Shown here piece after piece: positions 25,876-35,215 of a stretch of DNA of 64,000 bases. Position 1 is the first letter of the stretch, and each line of letters begins with the position of its first letter. Where the stretch lies: positions 2,480,001 through 2,544,000 of the forward strand of contig NZ_CP146256.1 of the NCBI RefSeq assembly GCF_039134705.1, given 5' to 3'. The notes below the pieces were generated by a model. That model was given only the letters and a program-made list of their open reading frames with translations, was not told the origin of the DNA and made no database searches. Both the position numbers and the translations under genes were made by a program. Source of the DNA: Kineothrix sp. IPX-CK (GTDB lineage Bacteria > Bacillota > Clostridia > Lachnospirales > Lachnospiraceae).

Positions 25876-28431
25876 CTAATTGTTAAGTCTAATTTCTTCT
25901 TCAATTTGTTGCAATTCAATTTCAATAAGATTTCTAATTGGTTCATATATTTCTATGTCTTCTTCTATTGCTTCAAAAGTTACAACTAAGACATATTTCG
26001 CTGGTATATTCGAATCCCATCCCTTACGACCTCTAACAGCAACACAAAATGCTTCTGTCAACTCATTAGAGCGAATTATGGCCCAATCTTTTTGAAGTGT
26101 ATTAAAAGATCTTGTAAAGTCTTTTGCGCGCCCCCAATCACGTCTTTCCCCTATAAACCATTCGAAATTGCCGTCATCATCAACAGTCGCATCCGTCTCG
26201 AATATTCTTTTACTAAAGGCCTGGCTGTCTTCTCCTTTTTTACTACACCGCCAATCCAACCATGTTGATAAATATCTAGAATGTGTTCTGCGAGTATTTC
26301 TCGGCTTAGCAGCATAAGATAAAGTAACAGACAGCTTAATCTTATAATCATCACCAATCTCTGCCAATTCCTTTGGAATCGGAACTTTAAAAATGTGTGC
26401 TTGGCCTTCATAAATTTCAAATAATTCTTCTGTAATAAGAGTTACTCTATATTCATCATTTCGAGTTGCTTTAACTAAATTTGGAAATCCATATCCAACC
26501 AATCTAACAATATCTTTTACATCCCCAAATTTCCTTCCATTTGATATAGGTAATTCCGCTGACTGTGCTATTAATGCTCTGTATAACAATGCTGGAGATT
26601 TAGGGAAAAGTTTCTGAATTTCCGCTGCCATAAATGAAACCTTGGGCGTTGAAAAAGATGTTCCAATAGTATCTCGATCGTATGCTGGACCTTCTGGAGA
26701 AGTTCTTAGTAATTCAGGACATACCTCTGGGACTAGGCTCAATCGATTTCCTTCCTTGCTTTTAATCCAATCTCCTCCCCACTCAACAACATCTGGCTTT
26801 ACTGAATTCCAGATTCCTGAACCAATCCTAGTAAAAGCAGACGGTTCATTTATGTTTGCAATACTCTGCTGGTCTTCATCTTCATACGAAACCAATGAAA
26901 TTGCCCCTACAGTCAAAGCCTGTAAACTCTGAGCTGGATTTGCAATTCTAGATCTATCATCAAAGAAATACTTGGGATATTCAATCCCTTCGTCTAAAAA
27001 CTGTCTAATATTCATGTGCGGAATGTTGCCTGCTGCTTGGATAAATAATATGTCATTCTCATAACTTTGCATATCTATCTCTGACGCCCATGGTGACATA
27101 TGCTTTATTTCACATGCTCCTATTTCAGCTATTGAGTGGTTGAATATTTTACTTTTCTTCTTGGCCTCCAAATAATATTTGTCTACTGCTTTTTTAATCA
27201 ATAGTGGAGGAAAAATATTTGTTTTGAAAGAATGTACATTATCTTCATTAAGAACTCGCATATTACGAATAAAACATGGCAATTGATATTCACCTGTTTT
27301 GGGTATTTCTACAGGATATAATATAGCTCCAGCCACTCTTGTCCCATGGCCACCATTATCAACTTCATCCGCTACTGAATCTGTTCCTGCCACAAAACAT
27401 AAGGAATCCTCTGCAAGAATCGCCGGTTCAATATATCTATGGCTTTCTTGTATACCACTATCAATAACTGTAACAATTGGTGCATCTTCATCAGGAGGTA
27501 TTATTTGTATATCATCATTGTTAACTGGCAAAGGTGCACCCTGATTACTTACAATATCCAACTCTCCGACCAATTCAATTTCATATATAGGAGAATAATT
27601 ATACAATAAATCTTTCAAGCATTTGCCATTAATACTTATACGAGTTGAAAAACTATCAGGAAAAGCTGAAATCCCCGCTATCCCTTCAATAAATGAATCC
27701 ACTAAATTGCCACCATATGCATCGATAAATCGCATAAAGTCCTCTTGGCGTGTATAAATCAACTCATCCCATTCATCATATGCTGCCTCATATTTTTTTA
27801 GCCAGTTTTTGTAAATCCTACTTTCTTGATATTCTTTTTCTGTTTGCCCTTCAAGTTGCTGTGGTGCCCTCTCCAACTGAAATACGTTCCCTGAACAGCT
27901 TATACTTACATCATAAAGGCAAATATCTTCTTCTAATATTTTATCTAGCGAATCTAACAATCTTTTACCACAGATTTTTTCGAATCTCTCTTTATCTTCA
28001 TGGAATGCATAGATTCGAGCAGGAGTATTACAATTCTTTGATACTTCATTTATAAAATCATTAACTTTTTTATTTAAAACGGCAAACTCATCGTCACCAT
28101 TTGATACAATTACATAACCATTCTCTAATTCGGAAATAACTTCAAATCCTAAATTTTTAAGAAATTCAATATCTTGACTTGGATCAATTTCCAGCAATAT
28201 GGGAATACCCGTTCTAATTTCTGGTAATTCTTCCTCCAACCTTTCTTGTTGTCGCTCTTTCCAAAAATACGATATTTGACTAGCTTTTCTTTTAATAGCT
28301 GCACCATGACTACTTCTATTTTCCTTGTTTTCATTTGTTCTAGGATCAGGCTGACCCATTCCTCTTATAAATGGTTTCCCCTGTGCAATAAAAGGCAACG
28401 GTAGATGTTGAAACTTATCTTTTGCTGGCAT
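25876..28431 (-). CDS. Subtilisin-like serine protease, IetS-like
   Basis: 851 residues. A ~300-residue N-terminal region precedes an S8 peptidase domain with intact triad: Asp324 (VTVIDSGIQES), His362 (NGGHGTRVAGAI) and Ser592 (DTIGTSFSTPKVSF), plus oxyanion Asn469 (IQAAGNI). There is no signal peptide, so it should act in the cytosol. It is 18 bases downstream of an AAA ATPase gene. A cytosolic subtilase with an adjacent AAA ATPase is the composition of IetAS, first described for plasmid incompatibility in Agrobacterium and later found to give phage resistance. The protease presumably attacks a host or invader protein upon triggering by its ATPase. Confidence 0.8.
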   Translation of the reverse strand: MPAKDKFQHLPLPFIAQGKPFIRGMGQPDPRTNENKENRSSHGAAIKRKASQISYFWKERQQERLEEELPEIRTGIPILLEIDPSQDIEFLKNLGFEVISELENGYVIVSNGDDEFAVLNKKVNDFINEVSKNCNTPARIYAFHEDKERFEKICGKRLLDSLDKILEEDICLYDVSISCSGNVFQLERAPQQLEGQTEKEYQESRIYKNWLKKYEAAYDEWDELIYTRQEDFMRFIDAYGGNLVDSFIEGIAGISAFPDSFSTRISINGKCLKDLLYNYSPIYEIELVGELDIVSNQGAPLPVNNDDIQIIPPDEDAPIVTVIDSGIQESHRYIEPAILAEDSLCFVAGTDSVADEVDNGGHGTRVAGAILYPVEIPKTGEYQLPCFIRNMRVLNEDNVHSFKTNIFPPLLIKKAVDKYYLEAKKKSKIFNHSIAEIGACEIKHMSPWASEIDMQSYENDILFIQAAGNIPHMNIRQFLDEGIEYPKYFFDDRSRIANPAQSLQALTVGAISLVSYEDEDQQSIANINEPSAFTRIGSGIWNSVKPDVVEWGGDWIKSKEGNRLSLVPEVCPELLRTSPEGPAYDRDTIGTSFSTPKVSFMAAEIQKLFPKSPALLYRALIAQSAELPISNGRKFGDVKDIVRLVGYGFPNLVKATRNDEYRVTLITEELFEIYEGQAHIFKVPIPKELAEIGDDYKIKLSVTLSYAAKPRNTRRTHSRYLSTWLDWRCSKKGEDSQAFSKRIFETDATVDDDGNFEWFIGERRDWGRAKDFTRSFNTLQKDWAIIRSNELTEAFCVAVRGRKGWDSNIPAKYVLVVTFEAIEEDIEIYEPIRNLIEIELQQIEEEIRLNN

Positions 28432-28449
28432 TACTTATCCCCCTTTGTT

Positions 28450-29448
28450 TTAACATTTAAATAAATTACTACTAATTATATCCATAAGATGTTCTTGTTC
28501 TACCTCTATCGAACCATCTAAGACACATTTTTTAGCAGCATTCTGTGCTACCGAAACCACACTTGCAGCGGAATGCCCATTTAATTTATCAGCAATAAAA
28601 GACCAATCAATTTTATTATTGGTTTTTATTGCTGATAATGTTGTTTTCAATAATTTCTCGATTTCAACCTTAGTTGGCCTTGGCATTTCAATTATATCAT
28701 CAAACCTTCGAAAAAGTGCCTCATCTAAAGAAACTCTCAAATTAGTAGTAGCTATGACTAATCCTGACGAATTATATTCATCCAGTAATGTTAATAACAT
28801 ATTTACTATTCTAGGTGCCTCACCTACGTCCTGACCTGTAGTCCGTGATTTTGCAATAAAATCACACTCATCAAGCAACAAAACAGCTGGCTCTTCTTTA
28901 CAATAATCAAAAACCGTTCTTAGATTTGATGCTGATTCACCAAAATATGAAGAAAGTAATGAATCAAAACGAACTTTAAGTAATGGCAATCCTAAATTCC
29001 AAGCAATCCTCTCTGCCGCCATTGTCTTCCCACATCCAGGTTCACCATAAAGCAGTATTTTTTTTTTGGGCATCAAATTAAATTTAGCAAGTCTATCTTT
29101 AGCAGCATACTCCTTTTCGATACAGAATAATCTATACTCAATCTTCTCATTTAGTATCATATGGTGTTTTAGTTGTTCTCTTGGAACAAAAGATACCAAT
29201 TGCATATTATTGCGCTTAGTAGTCGGTAAACCACTCATCGTTCCAGTTGGTTTACTATTCACATATTGTGAAAATCCGTTTGTTTTTTTTGGCTTTTCAG
29301 AATATTTTATCCTCTCAAGGGAATCTGCCAAAACTTCATGGTTTATTTCTCGCTCTTTCAAAATGATTTGATCAGCAATTTTTTTTAAAGACATAATATC
29401 TTCTGAAAAAATAGCTTTGAATAATCTTTTATATAGTTCTGCTGTCAT
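28450..29448 (-). CDS. AAA ATPase, IetA-like partner of the subtilase
   Basis: 332 residues. Walker A is YGEPGCGKTMAAE (numbered with the 7-residue longer frame, 141-149), Walker B VLLLDECDFIAKS, sensor 1 VIATTNLRVSLDEALFRRFD with the arginine-finger region, and a helical lid at the end. It resembles classical AAA (FtsH/p97-type) modules. Translation is best taken from the ATG at 29448, which follows GAAAGGAAAG; a TTG seven codons upstream is also in frame. Paired with the downstream subtilase it forms an IetAS-like unit. Confidence 0.8.
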   Translation of the reverse strand: MTAELYKRLFKAIFSEDIMSLKKIADQIILKEREINHEVLADSLERIKYSEKPKKTNGFSQYVNSKPTGTMSGLPTTKRNNMQLVSFVPREQLKHHMILNEKIEYRLFCIEKEYAAKDRLAKFNLMPKKKILLYGEPGCGKTMAAERIAWNLGLPLLKVRFDSLLSSYFGESASNLRTVFDYCKEEPAVLLLDECDFIAKSRTTGQDVGEAPRIVNMLLTLLDEYNSSGLVIATTNLRVSLDEALFRRFDDIIEMPRPTKVEIEKLLKTTLSAIKTNNKIDWSFIADKLNGHSAASVVSVAQNAAKKCVLDGSIEVEQEHLMDIISSNLFKC

Positions 29449-29469
29449 TTTAAACTTTCCTTTCTTCAA

Positions 29470-29812
29470 TTACCGAATAATCTCCATAAACTGCTAGCTT
29501 ATTAAAAATCACATTATTATAGCTACCGATAATTGAATTATTACTTTTAAAAATTCGTCCAAACCGCATACATGTCTTCTTATTCAGAGCCTTGTGCGTA
29601 TGCAACCTATATCGTTAATATAGGTATTATATTTCATACTATGAAATTATGCAATGTCATTACAACAGCTTAGCAAAAATATACAGCAACCTTATAATTA
29701 TCTCTTTGAAAAGAGAATGTGGGAAAGGAAATGGATTATTACTAGCCTTCAGAGTGATAGTATTTACTTGTAGGTGTATTACTTAGGGTTGCTGAGGGCT
29801 ATCATTAATATT
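29470..29812. other. Gene-free stretch between IetA-like and ATPase genes
   Basis: No credible ORF on either strand. It should contain the promoter of the IetAS-like pair. CCTATATCGTTAATATAGG (29608-29626) is a near-perfect dyad that could be an operator. Nothing else recognised. Confidence 0.4.
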
Positions 29813-31825
29813 CTATAACGGCAATTCTTTAAGGCACTCATCAAACCAATTAAATGCATATGTTAACATTAACATATCTGACTCTTCAATAGTTTTTGCA
29901 TGCGCATCAACCCTATGTTTATTAACAATATCAAGAAATGAATCAAACTTAGATTTATCAATAAATATTTTCTCAAATAATGACCAATTTTTCAGAATTA
30001 CTTTTTTTACATCTAATAAGAAAAAATGATTTGTAATTATATCATTAATTTCTTTGTCTTCCAATAAAGATCTCTTTGATGATTCTATAACTTCCAATAA
30101 TTTACTTTTGGTTTTTTTACTTCCATACTGAGCAGCTATTTGAAGTTGCATTAATTTTCTTAGACTTTCTTCAAGTTTATTTCTCCTTAATGATATTTTC
30201 GTCCAAGTTTCTTCCTTACTTGTTGGTTTACCTTTAATTTTGTGCATCTTGTCTATATACAACGACACAGCATTTATCGTTATATAATAATTTTTATTAA
30301 TCTCTTTTATGATTCCATATCCTATTAAATGATTTATTTCTTTCTCACGATAATCGATATTCTTTTTAAAAATCTCATTACCATCAACCGCGAGTATTTC
30401 CAATAATTCATATTCTTTAGGATACCAATTTTTCAAAACACTTAATACCATTTCAACATAATGCACTATCTTACTATCATATTCCTCTTTTTTTGCATCA
30501 TACTCATATTTTGATATGATACATGGTCGCATTGCAGATGCTTCCTTATTAATCAAACTACATATATGTCTAATTAAGAAAGGATGTCCCCCATAATCCT
30601 CTGTTAATTTAGTATATATTTCTTCATCAAATCTTAATCCCATGTACTTTCCAATATGTTCTATCATATCTTTTACATTATCTAAATTAAATAATTCTAA
30701 ATATTTAATACTAACCATATCAAATATTGGGTTTTCAACGTCCAATATATATGAACTTTCTATGCATAGCGGATTAACACCTGCTAAGACAAATGTGAAA
30801 CACTCTGGCGCTTTTTGAAAAACCGATCTAATAGTTTGCCAAAACATATAAAAATCTCTACCTGTTTTCCAATTCATATCTTCAGCTGTTGTAAAACAAA
30901 TATGTTCTATTTCATCGAACATTAGTAGTATCCTTGTATTCCTAAGTAACTTATGTATTTGAAATATATCTTCCTCAAAAGATATTGCTGCATTTCTATC
31001 GATATATCTCTCAGATTCGTTCACTACTACAGTTTCTATTTCATATTTTTTTGCAATATCTTTAATGATTTTTGCTAAGAGTTCGTTCCATCTGCATAAG
31101 TAAACCCCCGGATTTTGACAATCAATATATAAAGAAAACCCTTTTCGAGAAATAATTTGCCTTTCTAACGAATATAGAACAGAGGTTTTTCCTGTTTTTC
31201 TCAACCCAAATAGTCCGCTTTGTTCACCTAGTAAATATTTATCAAATAATTCTTGTACCAATTTTGTACGACCATAAAAATATGCTTCTGTTTTTAAAGG
31301 AGACTCTAATGCAAACAAATCACGATTATAAAAATAATTTCTAAGTTTATCACTGATATAATTTTTTGTTAATCCTTTTTTCAATATTTCATTATATGTA
31401 AAAGGCACTATTATTCTTGCATCTTTATTAATTGAGTTTATACCTCTAATTTTTGTTTCAATATTGATATCATTACTTACTAAAAAAACGCATACTTTAT
31501 CAAGTCTATTATCATACTCTTCTAATGTTTTATCAACAAAATCCAGTGTTCTTGCCTCAAATTCTTTATATGGCGAAAAAAGTAACAACACTTCATTGTA
31601 CAGATTATAGAATTCTCTTAACTCCTGTCCTGGTTGTAAAAAATCAAACACATAGTTTGTGGTTTTAAAAACACCTGCTTTTGAAAATGTAATCGCAAAA
31701 TATTTAGATAATTCATTTACAACTCTAATTTCTTGTTCCGCTCCGCAAATTTTCAATCCTTTCTTTATCCCTACTCTTACACAGTAAGAGGCCTCTTTAC
31801 TATAATTTTTCTCACGTATGTTCAT
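29813..31825 (-). CDS. P-loop ATPase with Orc1/STAND-like module, defence candidate
   Basis: 670 residues, three parts. Residues 1-~165 form an alpha/beta domain without identified family (LLLFSPYKEFEARTLDFVDK; KVCVFLVSNDINIETKIRGI). Residues ~180-430 form an ATPase: YFYGRTKLVQELFDKYLLGE, Walker A GLRKTGKTS (207-215), Walker B RILLMFDEIEHICF (~298-311), and GGHPFLIRHICSLI, typical of AAA_16/Orc1-like and STAND enzymes. Residues ~430-520 look like a winged helix and the last 150 are helical. It is placed between IetAS-like genes and oriT. Such ATPases with variable N- and C-termini are common in defence islands. Function unassigned. Confidence 0.6.
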   Translation of the reverse strand: MNIREKNYSKEASYCVRVGIKKGLKICGAEQEIRVVNELSKYFAITFSKAGVFKTTNYVFDFLQPGQELREFYNLYNEVLLLFSPYKEFEARTLDFVDKTLEEYDNRLDKVCVFLVSNDINIETKIRGINSINKDARIIVPFTYNEILKKGLTKNYISDKLRNYFYNRDLFALESPLKTEAYFYGRTKLVQELFDKYLLGEQSGLFGLRKTGKTSVLYSLERQIISRKGFSLYIDCQNPGVYLCRWNELLAKIIKDIAKKYEIETVVVNESERYIDRNAAISFEEDIFQIHKLLRNTRILLMFDEIEHICFTTAEDMNWKTGRDFYMFWQTIRSVFQKAPECFTFVLAGVNPLCIESSYILDVENPIFDMVSIKYLELFNLDNVKDMIEHIGKYMGLRFDEEIYTKLTEDYGGHPFLIRHICSLINKEASAMRPCIISKYEYDAKKEEYDSKIVHYVEMVLSVLKNWYPKEYELLEILAVDGNEIFKKNIDYREKEINHLIGYGIIKEINKNYYITINAVSLYIDKMHKIKGKPTSKEETWTKISLRRNKLEESLRKLMQLQIAAQYGSKKTKSKLLEVIESSKRSLLEDKEINDIITNHFFLLDVKKVILKNWSLFEKIFIDKSKFDSFLDIVNKHRVDAHAKTIEESDMLMLTYAFNWFDECLKELPL

Positions 31826-32108
31826 TTTCTTTCCCCTTATAGTTTCTATTTTTTACAGCATTTTTTCATTTGCCTATAATACATATTATAAGATTATTTC
31901 CTACTTCTTTCTCACATTTGAATATTTGTTTAAACCCTTGCAATGAATAAAAATCCTGTTCATCTTTACTCATTTTTTCATATTCATCATTGTTAATTTA
32001 CATTATTATATTAATTATTTTACCATGGAAAAAACATTGTATCAACTATAGTATAAATTTAAAAAAACTTATTAACATACAATTTCATGTTTATCTGTAA
32101 TATTTTGT
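31826..32108. other. AT-rich gene-free stretch upstream of the ATPase gene
   Basis: About 280 bases of very AT-rich DNA with no ORF. It should carry the leftward promoter for the ATPase gene. It ends sharply at the GC-rich oriT-like region. Confidence 0.4.
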
Positions 32109-32420
32109 GCGCCGGCCGCACCTCCACGGTGCGGATTTTTCGCGTCAGTATTTGCCGCGCTTTCCAAATGCGATTTTCGCATTTGTTTTCCCGTATCTTT
32201 GATACGGCTACCGTACTCCGGTACGGAGGGCGCGGCATTAAAGCCGCGAATGCGCCCCTACCGGGCGCGTAAAAGCCTCTGTTTCCCCCCGGAAACAGAG
32301 AATAGCAAGCATCGCAAGTGGGTACCCACTCGCGCACTTTTGTACAATTTTCGGCGGCGCGAAAATTATACAAAATGCTTGTTGGTGGCTCTGCCCCCAA
32401 ACCCCTGATTTCGTATTTTA
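32109..32420. other. Candidate origin of transfer (oriT), contains repeat R2
   Basis: A GC-rich, gene-free block directly downstream of the relaxase gene, full of inverted repeats: CGCGGC-N6-GCCGCG (32231-32248), GCGCCC-N5-GGGCGC (about 32252-32268), CTCTGTTTCC-N4-GGAAACAGAG (32277-32300), palindrome AGTGGGTACCCACT (32317-32330), and TTGTACAATTTTC-N8-GAAAATTATACAA (32339-32372). Multiple dyads beside a relaxase gene are typical of oriT. Bases 32109-32212 are repeated at 25261-25364. The nick site was not identified. Confidence 0.55.
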
Positions 32421-32488
32421 CGAATGTAAAATCCGATGAGAAAAGCAAAAAAAATAAAGCCGATGGCACCACGTCCACCGGCCAGATT

Positions 32489-33922
32489 TCATAAGCTGAT
32501 ATCTTTATTTTTATCCTGCTTTTTTTTAGTTTCCTCCCTCTCCACTTTTAATTTTATATTAAGTGTCGCTTCTATATTTTTCTGTATCACATACAGTTCT
32601 TTCAAAATTTTTCTTATAGAAATATTTTCTTTTGATAGCATATCATGCTTCATTTTTAATTGCTTATAATCATCAAACATTCCCTTAAGATTTATTTCTC
32701 GTGTGTTTATTCCTTCACGCTTCATATAATATTCGGCTGCATAATAAAGGATAATTTCTTGTTCATGTTCTTTTAAAAAAGCACTGCCCGGTAATTCCTT
32801 TTTGGCCTGTCTTGCAAGCTTACCATAATTAAAATAATTCTGAGTAAACTTAATTTTTTCAGATAAGCTTTGCATTTCTTTTTTCATTTCCTTTAAAGAA
32901 TTATTATTATCTTTCTGCACCTTTGAGACATCATTTATTTTATCTTCCAATTGTTCAATTGTTCTTAGATTATTTTTTTGCAGATAACTCATTGTCTCTG
33001 CAAGGCTTCCCATATTTCCTCTCATAACCGCTCTCTTATAGCCCACCGATTCCTGAGCTTTTAGACATTTGGATATATCGACAATCAAATTTACACTATC
33101 CCTATTTCTCTTATATCCTTTTCTTCTTTTAGGGGTGGACTGTTCTTTTGTGGAAGAAGCTTTTTTCTCGTTTTTCTTCTCATAAAATTCCTTATTTTCA
33201 ATTCGCTTTTTAATCATCTCCTCTGAGTAAAAATCTCCAATTTTTTTAGCACGTGTGAAACGATTCTGTTCTGGGGCGCGAAAAGCGATATGTTTTCCTC
33301 TCTTAATTTCATATCCTTCCAGCTCCATAATTTGTATGAATTCTTCAAAGCTATTTGCTTTAATAATAGCTTTATCAATGGCCGTTTTTAATTTATCTTT
33401 CCAGCTATTTCCTTCCTTCGACTGCTCATATTCATATCTGCTTTTACCTCTAATACCTGAGGTTTCTTCTATTACGGAGCATCCATTCTCGCGGCATATT
33501 TTATCGTTTTCTTTACGGATTCTATTATGTTCCCAGAAGTTTATATGATATTTTTTATGATAAATATAATCAGTGGCATTAAAAATAATATGGTTATGTA
33601 AGTGATCTTTATCTACATGAGTTGCAATTACAAATTCGTATTTTCCCCCTAACACATTTTGTGCAAATTCCATTCCCATTCTATGAGCGTCTTCCGGTGT
33701 TATATCATCCTCCGGATCAAAAGACTGCATCAAATGGTAAGCGATTCTATTGCCGTTCTGGCTGCCTTTTCGTGCGGTCATGTTCATTTCTACATCGGCA
33801 GTTTTCAAGCTACAGCCATAGGTTGACACCAGCGTTCCATTTTCGGTTTTATCAGGATTAGTAATATAATCAATTGCTTTTTTTAATGTATTCTTAATTG
33901 CTTTTATTTTTGATATTGCCAT
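32489..33922 (-). CDS. Relaxase, MobA/VirD2 family (MOBP-type)
   Basis: 477 residues. The N-terminal nuclease domain contains KKAIDYITNPDKTENGTLVS, catalytic Tyr candidates near residues 18 and 34, and the histidine triad motif ATHVDKDHLHNHIIFNATDY (residues ~97-112). A long helical, Lys/Glu-rich C-terminal half (from ~240) follows, with coiled coils. It nicks oriT and pilots the transferred strand. The candidate oriT lies 70-380 bases downstream. Its partner MobC is encoded upstream beyond the Fic unit. Confidence 0.9.
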   Translation of the reverse strand: MAISKIKAIKNTLKKAIDYITNPDKTENGTLVSTYGCSLKTADVEMNMTARKGSQNGNRIAYHLMQSFDPEDDITPEDAHRMGMEFAQNVLGGKYEFVIATHVDKDHLHNHIIFNATDYIYHKKYHINFWEHNRIRKENDKICRENGCSVIEETSGIRGKSRYEYEQSKEGNSWKDKLKTAIDKAIIKANSFEEFIQIMELEGYEIKRGKHIAFRAPEQNRFTRAKKIGDFYSEEMIKKRIENKEFYEKKNEKKASSTKEQSTPKRRKGYKRNRDSVNLIVDISKCLKAQESVGYKRAVMRGNMGSLAETMSYLQKNNLRTIEQLEDKINDVSKVQKDNNNSLKEMKKEMQSLSEKIKFTQNYFNYGKLARQAKKELPGSAFLKEHEQEIILYYAAEYYMKREGINTREINLKGMFDDYKQLKMKHDMLSKENISIRKILKELYVIQKNIEATLNIKLKVEREETKKKQDKNKDISL

Positions 33923-33944
33923 AAATTCCTCCGATTGACTACAT

Positions 33945-33974
33945 AAAAAAAAGGGAAAGAGATTCCTCCCTTTC
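33945..33974 (-). terminator. Intrinsic terminator between fic and relaxase genes
   Basis: On the minus strand, GGAAAGGGA-type and CTTTCCC-type arms form a hairpin followed by eight T residues. It lies 22 bases past the fic stop codon. Confidence 0.6.
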
Positions 33975-33995
33975 CATCTACTTATTTTACAGATA

Positions 33996-34772
33996 TTAAA
34001 TCATCCTTTCATTATTATGAGCATTATCATCTTTTACATTTAATCGAGATTGAATATCACTGATAACTTTATTTATTTCTATTTTTCCTGATGTGCTTTT
34101 TTGCATTTCAACAAACTTTTTCATATGTTCAATTTCTTTCTCTTCTAGTTCTCTAAAAAATTGCCTCAATCCTTTCGAATCAGAATTGGAAAGAAAGGAA
34201 AAGTATTTTCCTCTTTCATCCTTCGGAATGACAATCGGAGCCATTCCATTCTTGAGAAATTCATAGTTCACAAGCAGGCGTCCGGTCCGGCCGTTGCCAT
34301 CTTCAAACGGATGTATACGTTCCATTTGTATATGCCCATCAGCTATTTTTTCAAAGATATCCGGATATTCCACATGATTATAGTTATAAACAAAATACAT
34401 CATCTTTTGAGGTAGCTCGAACGCTGCCGGCGGTATATGCTCCGCTCCCTGAATACGTACTGATACTTTACGATAACCGCTAATCTCATTAATATTCTTG
34501 TTTATAATAATTGCAATTTCTTTAATCAATTTCTCGGTTAAATCATCATCCAAGTGATCTAAAACATAATCAATTGCATACTTATGATTAATTGCTTCAT
34601 ATATCTCACGCGGCTTAGCAGAAACTTTAAAATCATTATCATTAAATATAATGGCATAAGTATCTGCGTAGGATAAAGTATTTCCTTCAATGGCATTGGA
34701 ATGATAAGTACTCCTGGTAATAAAATCCTCAAAATATTCTTTGTTGTTTCTAATAAATTCCGTTATACTCAT
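33996..34772 (-). CDS. Fic family protein, class II self-inhibited
   Basis: 258 residues. The Fic active site is complete, HPFEDGNGRTGR (His154-Arg165). The N-terminal SNAIEG (25-30) is the inhibitory [ST]xxxE[GN] helix motif, whose Glu blocks ATP, marking class II Fic proteins. Such enzymes transfer AMP or other nucleotide moieties to hydroxyl side chains of targets. Its start overlaps the preceding gene by four bases (ATGA). Fic proteins in ICEs can act as toxins that secure maintenance or modify recipient proteins. No long C-terminal winged helix is present. Confidence 0.88.
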   Translation of the reverse strand: MSITEFIRNNKEYFEDFITRSTYHSNAIEGNTLSYADTYAIIFNDNDFKVSAKPREIYEAINHKYAIDYVLDHLDDDLTEKLIKEIAIIINKNINEISGYRKVSVRIQGAEHIPPAAFELPQKMMYFVYNYNHVEYPDIFEKIADGHIQMERIHPFEDGNGRTGRLLVNYEFLKNGMAPIVIPKDERGKYFSFLSNSDSKGLRQFFRELEEKEIEHMKKFVEMQKSTSGKIEINKVISDIQSRLNVKDDNAHNNERMI

Positions 34773-35167
34773 ACTGAACCTCCAATCTCAGTTATAACTA
34801 AATTATATTTTAGGAATTCAGGAATAGCTTTTTTAATAAGCTCTTTCTTTATTGCATCACTTTCAACCACTTTACAGTATATTTCGACACCATAAGGGAA
34901 TGTTAATTTATCTAACATTCCATCCGCATATTTTTTAACATATTCCAGCTTCATTTCTTCATCAATACAGTCCAGGTAATTAACTAAGGCAACAGTATAA
35001 TAAAGCTTCTCATATTGTTTCTGTTCATATAAATCTTCTAGAGAAATTTCGTCTATCAAATAATGAAGGAATGAATCATTATCTATAGAGTCTTTAAGCC
35101 TATGCTCAAGCTCACTCACAAAATTTCTTTGAGAAATAGACGTATAATCAACTACGGCTTCTTTCAT
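34769..35167 (-). CDS. Small partner protein of the Fic enzyme
   Basis: 132 residues, MKEAVVDYTSISQRNFVSEL, a helical, acidic protein without a recognised domain. It overlaps fic by four bases, as toxin-antitoxin pairs do. Since the Fic protein already carries its own inhibitory helix, this gene may be a second control layer, a substrate or an adaptor. Function unknown. Confidence 0.55.
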   Translation of the reverse strand: MKEAVVDYTSISQRNFVSELEHRLKDSIDNDSFLHYLIDEISLEDLYEQKQYEKLYYTVALVNYLDCIDEEMKLEYVKKYADGMLDKLTFPYGVEIYCKVVESDAIKKELIKKAIPEFLKYNLVITEIGGSV

Positions 35168-35215
35168 ATACTTTTCACCCTCTTTCTACTTCTATGTATA
35201 GTATACCTTATTTAG

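Noticed and set aside
32059..32478. 139-codon leftward ORF over the oriT-like region
   Set aside because: It spans many inverted repeats, has no ribosome site and unusual composition; noncoding oriT structure explains the block better.
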